From Osmia lignaria lignaria (taxonomy: Eukaryota > Arthropoda > Insecta > Hymenoptera > Megachilidae): a stretch of DNA of 64,000 bases. Position numbers and translations under genes: made by a program. Location of the stretch: contig NW_027478168.1 in NCBI RefSeq assembly GCF_051020975.1, positions 7,316,001 to 7,380,000 of the forward strand, written 5' to 3'. A model generated the notes under the pieces. That model was given only the letters and a program-made list of their open reading frames with translations, was not told the DNA's origin and did no database searches. This document shows, one piece after another, positions 1 to 11,200 of the stretch. Numbering within the stretch: the stretch's first letter is position 1; the number at the start of each line of letters is the position of its first letter.

Positions 1-75
1 CTACGCATCTGATCAAAAAATATCATACAACATACAAAGTAGGAAACTTAATTCTCTACAAAAAAAGTCTCTTAA

Positions 76-255
76 CATTTTGCCATAGCTCGCTTCGTTT
101 CCGAGATATTTGCAGATTTATCTCAAGGGAAGGGGCCTGACGGACATATTTCGAGATATTTCTTCTTCTCGTTGTTCTTCTTCTGCACAGCTAAGCTGTA
201 AGTGGCATTTGCGGCTCGCGCTAGTGCAGAGTTATCTCAAAGAAAGGGGCCACGG
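76..255 (+). repeat. Internal duplicated sub-block inside the monomer
   Basis: The monomer contains two diverged copies of one module. Copy A (about 76-143) reads CATTTTGCC-AT-AGCTCGC, then 17 bases, then TGCAGATTTATCTCAAG and GGAAGGGGCC. Copy B (about 206-255) reads CATTTGC-GGCTCGC, then five bases, then TGCAGAGTTATCTCAAAG and AAAGGGGCC. The stretch from TGCAGA to GGGGCC is 27 bases in both copies with three mismatches. The AGCTCGC boxes are 126 bp apart but the TTATCTCAA boxes are 114 bp apart, which implies a 12-bp insertion or deletion between them. The other monomers show the same layout, so the duplication predates the amplification of the array. That the monomer grew from a smaller ancestral unit is inference. 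Confidence 0.75.
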
Positions 256-431
256 TGTTTCTGTATCTCTATTATGTTGGTGCGGCTTCGGAACTTTTAA
301 ATATCTTGATATATCTCGAGAACTACGCGTCTGATCAAAAAATATCATAGAACATAAAAAGTAGGAAACATAATTCTGTACAAAAAAGGTCTCTTAACAT
401 TTTGCCATAGCTCGCTTCGTTTCCGAGATAT
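110..431 (+). repeat. Reference satellite monomer (322 bp), used to set the phase
   Basis: This is the first complete monomer when phase is set at the TTG of TTGCAGATTTATCTC. In order it holds a purine-rich box ending AAGGGGCC, a TTC/TTG triplet tract, the 11-bp palindrome-containing CAGCTAAGCTG region (here CTGTAAG follows it), a second AAGGGGCC box, TGCGGCTTCGG, the ATATCTCGAG end, an A-rich stretch with TGATCA, GTAGGAAAC, and the CATTTTGCC-ATAGCTCGC lead-in to the next monomer. The + strand is open for 74 codons from the TTG to the TGA of CGTCTGATC. The frame shifts by one base in each successive monomer, so no longer reading frame can form. Confidence 0.95.
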
Positions 432-802
432 TTGCAGATTTATCTCAAGGGAAGGGGCCTGACGGACATATTTCGAGATATTTCTTCTTCTTGTTGTTCT
501 TCTTCTGCACAGCTAAGCTGGAAGTGGCATTTGCGGCTCGCACTAGTGCACAGTTATCTCAAAGAAAGGGGCCACGGTGTTTCTGTATCTCTATTATGTT
601 GGTGCGGCTTCGGAACTTTTAAATATCTTGATATATCTCGAGAACTACGCATCTGATCAAAAAATATCATAGAACATAAAAAGTAGGAAACTTAATTCTC
701 TACAAAAAAGGTCTCTTAACATTTTGCCATAGCTCGCTTCGTTTCCGAGATATTTGCAGATTTATCTCAAGGGAAGGGGCCTGACCGACATATTTCGAGA
801 TA

Positions 803-829
803 TTTCTTCTTCTTGTTGTTCTTCTTCTG
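803..829 (+). repeat. TTC/TTG triplet tract (example; present in every monomer)
   Basis: A T-rich stretch of TTC triplets interrupted by TTG triplets lies in the same place in every monomer; this is the copy in the monomer at 754. Its complement is purine-rich (GAA/CAA). It is the site of length change in four monomers: loss of one TTC gives the two 319-bp units (7517, 7836), and a T replaced by two bases at its 3' end gives the two 323-bp units (near 6946 and 18208). Replication slippage is a reasonable cause for the TTC loss. Confidence 0.8.
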
Positions 830-831
830 CA

Positions 832-842
832 CAGCTAAGCTG
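832..842. other. 11-bp palindrome CAGCT-A-AGCTG (example; in most monomers)
   Basis: CAGCT and AGCTG are exact reverse complements around a single central base. The palindrome follows the triplet tract in most monomers. It is broken by a G-to-A change in the monomers that also carry CATTTCC (for example at 3330, 10087 and 25544). In the monomer at 20392 only the central base differs (CAGCTTAGCTG, 20470-20480), which keeps the palindrome. No function is known; a protein-binding site or small hairpin is possible but not shown. Confidence 0.6.
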
Positions 843-3800
843 GAAGTGGCATTTGCGGCTCGCACTAGTGCAGAGTTATCTCAAAGAAAGGGGCCACGGT
901 GTTTCTGTATCTCTATTATGTTGGTGCGGCTTCGGAACTTTTAAATATCTCGATATATCTCGAAAACTACGCTTCTGATCAAAAAATATCATAGAACATA
1001 AATTGTAGGAAACTTAATTCTCTGCAAATAAGGTCTCTTAACATTTTGCCATAGCTCGCTTCGTTTCCGAGATATTTGCAGATGTATCTCAAGGGAAGGG
1101 GCCTGACGGACATATTTCGAGATATTTCTTCTTCTTGTTGTTCTTCTTCTGCGCAGCTAAGCTGGAAGTGGCATTTGCAGCTCGCAATAGTGCAGAGATA
1201 TCTCAAAGAAAGGGGCCACGCTGTTTCTGTATCTCTATTATGTTGGTGCGGCTTCGGAACTTTTAAATATCTTGATATATCTCGAGAGCTACGCGTCTGA
1301 TCAAAAAATATCATAGCACATAAAAAGTAGGAAACATAATTCTCTACAAAAAAGGTCTCTTAACATTTTGCCATAGCTCGCTTCGTTTCCGAGATATTTG
1401 CAGATTTATCTCAAGGGAAGTCGCCTGACGGACATATTTCGAGATATTTCTTCTTCTTGTTGTTCTTCTTCTGCACAGCTAAGCTGGAAGTGGCATTTAC
1501 AGCTCGCAATAGTGCAGAGTTATCTCAAAGAAAGGGGCCACGGTGTTTCTGTATCTCTATTATGTTGGTGCGGCTTCGGAACTTTTAAATATCTTGATAT
1601 ATCTCGAGAACTACGCATCTGATCAAAAAATATCATAGAACATAAAAAGTAGGAAACTTAATTCTCTACAAAAAAGGTCTCTTAACATTTTGCCATAGCT
1701 CGCCTCGATTCCGAGATATTTGCAGATTTATCTCAAGGGAAGGGGCCTCACGGACATATTTCGAGATATTTCTTCTTCTTGTTGTTCTTCTTCTGCACAG
1801 CTAAGCTGGAAGAGGCATTTGCAGCTCGCAATAGTGCTGAGATATCTCAAAGAAAGGGGCCACGGTGTTTCTGTATCTCTATTATGTTGGTGCGGCTTCG
1901 GAACTTTTAAATATCTTGATATATCTCGAGAACTACGCATCTGATCAAAAAATATCATAGAACATAAAAAGTAGGAAACTTAATTCTCTACAAAAAAGGT
2001 CTCTTAACATTTTGCCATAGCTCGCTTCGTTTCCGAGATATTTGCAGATTTATCTCAAGGGAAGGGGCCTGACCGACATATTTCGAGATATTTCTTCTTC
2101 TTGTTGTTCTTCTTCTGCACAGCTAAGCTGGAAGTGGCATTTGCGGCTCGCACTAGTGCAGAGTTATCTCAAAGAAAGGGGCCACGGTGTTTCTGTATCT
2201 CTATTATGTTGGTGCGGCTTCGGAACTTTTAAATATCTCGATATATCTCGAAAACTACGCTTCTGATCAAAAAATATCATAGAACATAAATTGTAGGAAA
2301 CTTAATTCTCTGCAAATAAGGTCTCTTAACATTTTGCCATAGCTCGCTTCGTTTCCGAGATATTTGCAGATGTATCTCAAGGGAAGGGGCCTGACGGACA
2401 TATTTCGAGATATTTCTTCTTCTTGTTGTTCTTCTTCTGCGCAGCTAAGCTGGAAGTGGCATTTGCAGCTCGCAATAGTGCAGAGATATCTCAAAGAAAG
2501 GGGCCACGCTGTTTCTGTATCTCTATTATGTTGGTGCGGCTTCGGAACTTTTAAATATCTTGATATATCTCGAGAGCTACGCGTCTGATCAAAAAATATC
2601 ATAGCACATAAAAAGTAGGAAACATAATTCTCTACAAAAAAGGTCTCTTAACATTTTGCCATAGCTCGCTTCGTTTCCGAGATATTTGCAGATTTATCTC
2701 AAGGGAAGTCGCCTGACGGACATATTTCGAGATATTTCTTCTTCTTGTTGTTCTTCTTCTGCACAGCTAAGCTGGAAGTGGCATTTGCGGCTCGATCTAG
2801 TGCAGAGTTATCTCAAAGAAAGGGGCCACGGTGTTTCTGTATCTCTATTATGTTGGTGCGGCTTCGGAACTTTTAAATATCTTGATATATCTCGAGAACT
2901 ACGCATCTGATCAAAAAATATCATAGAACATAAAAAGTAGGAAACATAATTCTGTACAAAAAAGGTCTCTTAACATTTTGCCATAGCTCTCTTCGTTTCC
3001 GAGATATTTGCAGATTTATCTCAAGGGAAGGGGCCTGACGGACATATTTCGAGATACTTCTTCTTCTTGTTGTTCTTCTTCTGCACAGCTAAGCTGGAAG
3101 TGGCATTTGCAGCTCGCAATAGTGCAGAGATATCTCAAAGAAAGGCGCCACGGTGTTTCTGTATCTCTATTATGTTGGTGCGGCTTCGGAACTTTTAAAT
3201 ATCTTGATATATCTCGAGAACTACGCATCTGATCAAAAAATACCATAGAACATAAAAAGTAGGAAACTTAATTCTCTACAAAAAAGGTCGCTTAACATTT
3301 TGCCATAGCTCGCTTCGTTTCCGAGATATTTGCATATTTATCTCAAGGGAAGGGGCCTGACGGACATATTTCGAGATATTTCTTCTTCTTGTTGTTCTTC
3401 TTCTGCACAGCTAAACTGGAAGTGGCATTTCCAGCTCGCAATAGTGCAGAGTTATCGCAAAGAAAGGAGCCACGGTGTTTCTGTATCTCTATTATGTTGG
3501 TGCGGCTTCGGAACTTTTAAATATCTTGATATATCTCGAGAACTACGCATCTGATCAAAAAATATCATAGAACATAAAAGGTAGGAAACTTAATTCTCTA
3601 CAAAAAAGGTCTCTTAACATTTTGCCATAGCTCGCTTCGTTTCCGAGATATTTGCAGATTTATCTCAAGGGAAGGGGCCTGACGGACATATTTCGAGATA
3701 TTTCTTCTTCTCGTTGTTCTTCTTCTGCACAGCTAAGCTGTAAGTGGCATTTGCGGCTCGCGCTAGTGCAGAGTTATCTCAAAGAAAGGGGCCACGGTGT

Positions 3801-6800
3801 TTCTGTATCTCTATTATGTTGGTGCGGCTTCGGAACTTTTAAATATCTTGATATATCTCGAGAACTACGCATCTGATCAAAAAATATCATAGAACATAAA
3901 AGGTAGGAAACTTAATTCTCTACAAAAAAGGTCTCTTAACATTTTGCCATAGCTCGCTTCGATTCCGAGATATTTGCAGATTTATCTCAAGGGAAGGGGC
4001 CTCACGGACATATTTCGAGATATTTCTTCTTCTTGTTGTTCTTCTTCTGCACAGCTAAGCTGGAAGTGGCATTTGCAGCTCGCAATAGTGCAGAGATATC
4101 TCAAAGAAAGGGGCCACGGTGTTTCTGTATCTCTATTATGTTGGTGCGGCTTCGGAACTTTTAAATATCTTGATATATCTCGAGAACTACGCGTCTGATC
4201 AAAAAATATCATAGAACATAAAAAGTGGGAAACATAATTCTGTACAAAAAAGGTCTCTTAACATTTTGCCATAGCTCGCTTCGTTTCCGAGATATTTGCA
4301 GATTTATCTCAAGGGAAGGGGCCTGACGGACATATTTCGAGATGTTTCTTCTTCTTGTTGTTCTTCTTCTGCACAGCTAAGCTGGAAGTGGCATTTGCGG
4401 CTCGCACTAGTGCACAGTTATCTCAAAGAAAGGGGCCACGGTGTTTCTGTATCTCTATTATGTTGGTGCGGCTTCGGAACTTTTAAATATCTCGATATAT
4501 CTCGAAAACTACGCTTCTGATCAAAAAATATCATAGAACATAAATTGTAGGAAACACAATTCTCTACAAAAAAGGTATCTTAACATTTTGCCATAGCTCG
4601 CTTCGTTTCCGAGATATTTGCAGATATATCTCAAGGGAAGGGGCCTGACGGACATATTTCGAGATATTTCTTCTTCTTGTTGTTCTTCTTCTGCGCAGCT
4701 AAGCTGGAAGTGGCATTTGCAGCTCGCAATAGTGCAGAGATATCTCAAAGAAAGGGGCCACGCTGTTTCTGTATCTCTATTATGTTGGTGCGGCTTCGGA
4801 ACTTTTAAATATCTTGATATATCTCGAGAGCTACGCGTCTGATCAAAAAATATCATAGCACATAAAAAGTAGGAAACATAATTCTCTACAAAAAAGGTCT
4901 CTTAACATTTTGCCATAGCTCGCTTCGTTTCCGAGATATTTGCAGATTTATCTCAAGGGAAGTCGCCTGACGGACATATTTCGAGATATTTCTTCTTCTT
5001 GTTGTTCTTCTTCTGCACAGCTAAGCTGGAAGTGGCATTTGCGGCTCGCTCTAGTGCAGAGTTATCTCAAAGAAAGGGGCCACGGTGTTTCTGTATCTCT
5101 ATTATGTTGGTGCGGCTTCGGAACTTTTAAATATCTTGATATATCTCGAGAACTACGCATCTGATCCAAAAATATCATAGAATATAAATAGTAGGAAACT
5201 TAATTCTCTACAAAAAAGGTCTCTCAACATTTTGCCATAGCTCGCTTCGTTTCCGAGATATTTGCAGATTTATCTCAAGGGAAGGGGCCTGACGGACATA
5301 TTTCGAGATATTTCTTCTTCTTGTTGTTCTTCTTCTGCACAGCTAAGCTGGAAGTGGCATTTGCGGCTCGCACTAGTGCAGAGTTATCTCAAAGAAAGGG
5401 GCCACGGTGTTTCTGTATCTCTATTATGTTGGTGCGGCTTCGGAACTTTTAAATATCTCGATATATCTCGAAAACTACGCTTCTGATCAAAAAATATCAT
5501 AGAACATAAATTGTAGGAAACAGAATTCTCTACAAAAAAGGTATCTCAACATTTTGCCATAGCTCGCTTCGTTTCCGAGATATTTGCAGATATATCTCAA
5601 GGGAAGGGGCCTGACGGACATATTTCGAGATATTTCTTCTTCTTGTTGTTCTTCTTCTGCACAGCTAAGCTGGAAGTGGCATTTACAGCTCGCAATAGTG
5701 CAGAGTTATCTCAAAGAAAGGGGCCACGGTGTTTCTGTATCTCTATTATGTTGGTGCGGCTTCGGAACTTTTAAATATCTTGATATATCTCGAGAACTAC
5801 GCATCTGATCAAAAAATATCATAGAAGATAAAAAGTAGGAAACTTAATTCTCTACAAAAAAGGTCTCTTAACATTTTGCCATAGCTCGCTTCGTTTCCGA
5901 GATATTTGCAGATGTATCTCAAGGGAAGGGGCCTGACGGACATATTTCGAGATATTTCTTCTTCTTGTTGTTCTTCTTCTGCGCAGCTAAGCTGGAAGTG
6001 GCATTTGCAGCTCGCAATAGTGCAGAGATATCTCAAAGAAAGGGGCCACGCTGTTTCTGTATCTCTATTATGTTGGTGCGGCTTCGGAACTTTTAAATAT
6101 CTTGATATATCTCGAGAGCTACGCGTCTGATCAAAAAATATCATAGCACATAAAAAGTAGGAAACATAATTCTCTACAAAAAAGGTCTCTTAACATTTTG
6201 CCATAGCTCGCTTCGTTTCCGAGATATTTGCAGATTTATCTCAAGGGAAGTCGCCTGACGGACATATTTCGAGATATTTCTTCTTCTTGTTGTTCTTCTT
6301 CTGCACAGCTAAGCTGGAAGTGGCATTTGCGGCTCGCTCTAGTGCAGAGTTATCTCAAAGAAAGGGGCCACGGTGTTTCTGTATCTCTATTATGTTGGTG
6401 CGGCTTCGGAACTTTTAAATATCTTGATATATCTCGAGAACTACGCATCTGATCCAAAAATATCATAGAACGTAAATAGTAGGAAACTTAATTCTCTACA
6501 AAAAAGGTCTCTCAACATTTTGCCATAGCTCGCTTCGTTTCCGAGATATTTGCAGATTTATCTCAAGGGAAGGGGCCTGACGGACATATTTCGAGATATT
6601 TCTTCTTCTTGTTGTTCTTCTTCTGCACAGCTAAGCTGGAAGTGGCATTTGCAGCTCGCAATAGTGCAGAGTTATCTCAAAGAAAGGGGCCACGCTGTTT
6701 CTGTATCTCTATTATGTTGGTGCGGCTTCGGAACTTTTAAATATCTTGATATATCTCGAGAGCTACGCGTCTGATCAAAAAATATCATAGCACATAAAAA

Positions 6801-6871
6801 GTAGGAAACATAATTCTCTACAAAAAAGGTCTCTTAACATTTTGCCATAGCTCGCTTCGTTTCCGAGATAT

Positions 6872-7194
6872 TTGCAGATTTATCTCAAGGGAAGTCGCCT
6901 GACGGACATATTTCGAGATATTTCTTCTTCTTGTTGTTCTTCTTCCCGCACAGCTAAGCTGGAAGTGGCATTTGCGGCTCGCTCTAGTGCAGAGTTATCT
7001 CAAAGAAAGGGGCCACGGTGTTTCTGTATCTCTATTATGTTGGTGCGGCTTCGGAACTTTTAAATATCTTGATATATCTCGAGAACTACGCATCTGATCC
7101 AAAAATATCATAGAACATAAATAGTAGGAAACTTAATTCTCTACAAAAAAGGTCTCTCAAAATTTTGCCATAGCTCGCTTCGTTTCCGAGATAT
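6872..7194. repeat. 323-bp monomer with a disturbed triplet tract
   Basis: TTCTTCTGCACAG is changed to TTCTTCCCGCACAG near 6946, where one T is replaced by CC. This adds one base and shifts the + strand open stretch, which ends early at 7063. The rest of the unit matches the GGGAAGTCGCC type seen at 4940 and 6228, including GATCCAAAAATATC. Confidence 0.9.
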
Positions 7195-7516
7195 TTGCAG
7201 ATTTATCTCAAGGGAAGGGGCCTGACGGACATATTTCGAGATATTTCTTCTTCTTGTTGTTCTTCTTCTGCACAGCTAAGCTGGAAGTGGCATTTGCAGC
7301 TCGCAATAGTGCAGAGTTATCTCAAAGAATGGGGCCACGGTGTTTCTGTATCTCTATTATGTTGGTGCGGCTTCGGAACTTTTAAATATCTTGATATATC
7401 TCGAGAACTACGCATCTGATCAAAAAATATCATAGAACATAAAAAGTAGGAAACTTAATTGTCTACAAAAAAGGTCTCTTAACATTTTGCCATAGCTCGC
7501 TTCGTTTCCGAGATAT

Positions 7517-8154
7517 TTGCAGATTTATCTCAAGGGAAGGGGCCTGACGGACATATTTCGAGATATTTCTTCTTCTTGTTGTTCTTCTGCACAGCTAAGC
7601 TGGAAGTGGCATTTGCAGCTCGCAATAGTGCATAGTTATCTGAAAGAAAGGGGCCACGGTGTTTCTGTATCTCTATTATGTTGGTGCGGCTTCGGAACTT
7701 TTAAATATCTTGATATATCTCGAGAACTACGCATCTAATCAAAAAATATCATAGAACATAAAAAGTAGGAAACTTAATTCTCTACAAAAAAGGTCTCTTA
7801 ACATTTTGCCATAGCTCGCTTCGTTTCCGAGATATTTGCAGATTTATCTCAAGGGAAGGGGCCTGACGGACATATTTCGAGATATTTCTTCTTCTTGTTG
7901 TTCTTCTGCACAGCTAAGCTGGAAGTGGCATTTGCAGCTCGCAATAGTGCATAGTTATCTGAAAGAAAGGGGCCACGGTGTTTCTGTATCTCTATTATGT
8001 TGGTGCGGCTTCGGAACTTTTAAATATCTTGATATATCTCGAGAACTACGCATCTAATCAAAAAATATCATAGAACATAAAAAGTAGGAAACTTAATTCT
8101 CTACAAAAAAGGTCTCTTAACATTTTGCCATAGCTCGCTTCGTTTCCGAGATAT
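7517..8154. repeat. Tandem pair of 319-bp monomers
   Basis: Two adjacent monomers (7517-7835 and 7836-8154) have both lost one TTC from the triplet tract. They share GCATAGTTATCTGAAAG and CATCTAATC, which no other monomer I checked has. They look identical over the open stretch. This is a single-monomer tandem duplication and the clearest one-unit step in the window. Confidence 0.9.
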
Positions 8155-8214
8155 TTGCAGATTTATCTCAAGGGAAGGGGCCTGACGGATATATTTCGAG
8201 ATATTTCTTCTCCT

Positions 8215-11200
8215 TGTTGTTCTTCTTCTGCACAGCTAAGCTGGAAGTGGCATTTGCGGCTCGCACTAGTGCAGAGTTATCTCAAAGAAAGGGGCCACGG
8301 TGTTTCTGTATCTCTATTATGTTGGTGCGGCTTCGGAACTTTTAAATATCTCGATATATCTCGAAAACTACGCTTCTGATCAAAAGATATCATAGAACAT
8401 AAATTGTAGGAAACATAATTCTCTACAAAAAAGGTCTCTTAACATTTTGCCATAGCTCGCTTCGTTTCCGAGATATTTGCAGATATATCTCAAGGGAAGG
8501 GGCCTGACGGACATATTTCGAGATATTTCTTCTTCTTGTTGTTCTTCTTCTGCACAGCTAAGCTGGAAGTGGCATTTGCGGCTCGCACTAGTGCAGAGTT
8601 ATCTCAAAGAAAGGGGCCACGGTGTTTCTATATCTCTATTATGTTGGTGCGGCTTCGGAACTTTTAAATATCTCGATATATCTCGAAAACTACGCTTCTG
8701 ATCAAAAAATATCATAGAACATAAATTGTAGGAAACATAATTCTCTACAAAAAAGGTCTCTTAACATTTTGCCATAGCTAGCTTCGTTTCCGAGATATTT
8801 GCAGATATATCTCAAGGGAAGGGGCCTGACGGACATATTTCGAGATATTTCTTCTTCTTGTTGTTCTTCTTCTGCACAGCTAAGCTGGAAGTGGCATTTA
8901 CAGCTCGCAATAGTGCAGAGTTATCTCAAAGAAAGGGGCCACGGTGTTTCTGTATCTCTATTATGTTGGTGCGGCTTCGGAACTTTTAAATATCTTGATA
9001 TATCTCGAGAACTACGCATCTGATCAAAAAATATCATAGAACATAAAAAGTAGGAAGCTTAATTCTCTACAAAAAAGGTCTCTTAACAATTGGCCATACC
9101 TCGCTTCGTTTCCGAGATATTTGCAGATTTATCTCAAGGGAAGGGGCCTGACGGACATATTTCGAGATATTTCTTCTTCTTGTTGTTCTTCTTCTGCACA
9201 GCTAAGCTGGAAGTGGCATTTGCGGCTCGCACTAGTGCAGAGTTATCTCAAAGAAAGGGGCCACGGTGTTTCTGTATCCCTATTATGTTGGTGCGGTTTC
9301 GGAACTTTTAAATATCTCGATATATCTCGAGAACTACGCTTCTGATCAAAAAATATCGTAGAACATAAATTGTAGGAAACTTAATTCTCTACAAAAAAGG
9401 TCTCTTAACAATTGGCCATAGCTCGCTTCGTTTCCGAGATATTTGCAGATTTATCTCAAGGGAAGGGGCCTGACGGACATATTTCGAGATATTTCTTCTT
9501 CTTGTTGTTCTTCTTCTGCACAGCTAAGCTGGAAGTGGCATTTACAGCTCGCAATACTGCAGAGTTATCTCAAAGAAAGGGGCCACGGTGTTTCTGTATC
9601 CCTATTATGTTGGTGCGGCTTCGGAACTTTTAAATATCTCGATATATCTCGAAAACTACGCTTCTGATCAAAAAATATCATAGAACATAAAAAGTAGGAA
9701 ACTTAATTCTCTACAAAAAAGGTCTCTTAACATTTTACCATAGCTCGCTTCGTTTCCGAGATATTTGCAGATTTATCTCAAGGGAAGGGGCCTGACGGAC
9801 ATATTTCGAGATATTTCTTCTTCTTGTTGTTCTTCTTCTGCACAGCTAAGCTGGAAGTGGCATTTGCGGCTCGCACTAGTGCAGAGTTATCTCAGAGAAA
9901 GGGGCCACGGTGTTTCTGTATCTCTATTATGTTGGTGCGGCTTCGGAACTTTTAAATATCTCGATATATCTCGAAAACTACGCTTCTGATCAAAAAATAT
10001 CATAGAACATAAATTGTAGGAAACATAATTCTCTACAAAAAAGGTCTCTTAACATTTTGCCATAGCTCGCTTCGTTTCCGAGATATTTGCAGATTTATCT
10101 CAAGGGAAGGGGCCTGACGGACATATTTCGAGATATTTCTTCTTCTTGTTGTTCTTCTTCTGCACAGCTAAACTGGAAGTGGCATTTCCAGCTCGCAATA
10201 GTGCAGAGTTATCTCAAAGAGAGGGGCCACGGTGTTTCTGTATCTCTATTATGTTGGTGCGGCTTCGGAACTTTTAAATATCTTGATATATCTCGAGAAC
10301 TACGCATCTGATCAAAAAATATCATAGAACATAAAAAGTAGGAAACTTAATTCTCTACAAAAAAGGTCTCTCAACATTTTGCCATAGCTCGCTTCGTTTC
10401 CGAGATATTTGCAGATTTATCTCAAGGGAAGGGGCCTGACGGACATATTTCGAGACATTTCTTCTTCTTGTTGTTCTTCTTCTGCACAGCTAAGCTGGAA
10501 GTGGCATTTGCGGCTCGCACTAGTGCAGAATTATCTCAAAGAAAGGGGCCACGGTGTTTCTGTATCTCTATTATGTTGGTGCGGCTTCGGAACTTTTAAA
10601 TATCTCGATATATCTCGAAAACTACGCTTCTGATCAAAAAATATCATAGAACATAAATTGTAGGAAACTTAATTCTCTACAAAAAAGGTCTCTTAACATT
10701 TTGCCATAGCTCGCTTCGTTTCCGAGATATTTGCAGATTTATCTCAAGGGAAGGGGCCTGACGGACATATTTCGAGATATTTCTTCTTCTTGTTGTTCTT
10801 CTTCTGCACAGCTAAGCTGGAAGTGGCATTTGCGGCTCGCACTAGTGCAGAGTTATCTCAAAGAAAGGGGCCACGGTGTTTCTGTATCTCTATTATGTTG
10901 GTGCGGCTTCGGAACTTTTAAATATCTCGATATATCTCGAAAACTACGCTTCTGATCAAAAGATATCATAGAACATAAATTGTAGGAAACATAATTCTCT
11001 ACAAAAAAGGTCTCTTAACATTTTGCCATAGCTCGCTTCGTTTCCGAGATATTTGCAGATTTATCTCAAGGGAAGGGGCCTGACGGACATATTTCGAGAT
11101 ATTTCTTCTTCTTGTTGTTCTTCTTCTGCACAGCTAAGCTGGAAGTGGCATTTGCGGCTCGCACTAGTGCAGAGTTATCTCAAAGAAAGGGGCCACGGTG

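Larger units (their letters stand above)
656..2785. repeat. Four-monomer spaced duplication (1288 bp)
   Basis: The stretch of about 656-1497 matches about 1944-2785 at a spacing of 1288 bp (4 x 322). Shared rare features are CTGACCGACAT (784 and 2072), CTCTGCAAATAAGG (near 1020 and 2308), GCAGATGTATCTC (1076 and 2364), the CACGCTGTTTC variant, and GGGAAGTCGCCTG (1398 and 2686). The match ends where the first copy has TTTACAGCTCGCAATAG and the second has TTTGCGGCTCGATCTAG. The same order of monomer types returns at 4296-5261 and in part at 5906-6871. Confidence 0.8.
110..3973. repeat. Paired monomers at 110 and 3652 sharing private variants
   Basis: The monomers at 110 and 3652 are 3542 bp apart (11 x 322) and share variants seen in no other monomer I checked: TTCTCGTTG (C at 170 and 3712), the GCTAG core after GGCTCGC, and CTGTAAG in place of CTGGAAG (also seen in the monomer at 37456, but with a different core). 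The monomers on either side do not match at this spacing. It is a copy by descent or conversion of roughly one monomer. Confidence 0.75.

Noticed and set aside
91..110. CENP-B box in TTCGTTTCCGAG or TTTCGAGATATTTC
   Set aside because: The TTCG half is present, but the required downstream A-nn-CGGG part is missing on both strands; no copy fits the consensus.
110..334. Repeated 74-residue + strand open frames as a family of small proteins
   Set aside because: They start with TTG, recur once per satellite monomer, change at first and second codon positions as freely as at third ones by eye, and have no recognisable domain, signal or upstream signals. They are a by-product of the repeat.
979..1314. 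Minus-strand ATG-started frames of 76 or 111 codons (also 2267-2602, 4521-4856, 5809-6144)
   Set aside because: They overlap the same repeat units, exist only where TTATCTC has changed to TATATCTC or TTTTCTC and so lost a TAA, and resemble no protein I know.
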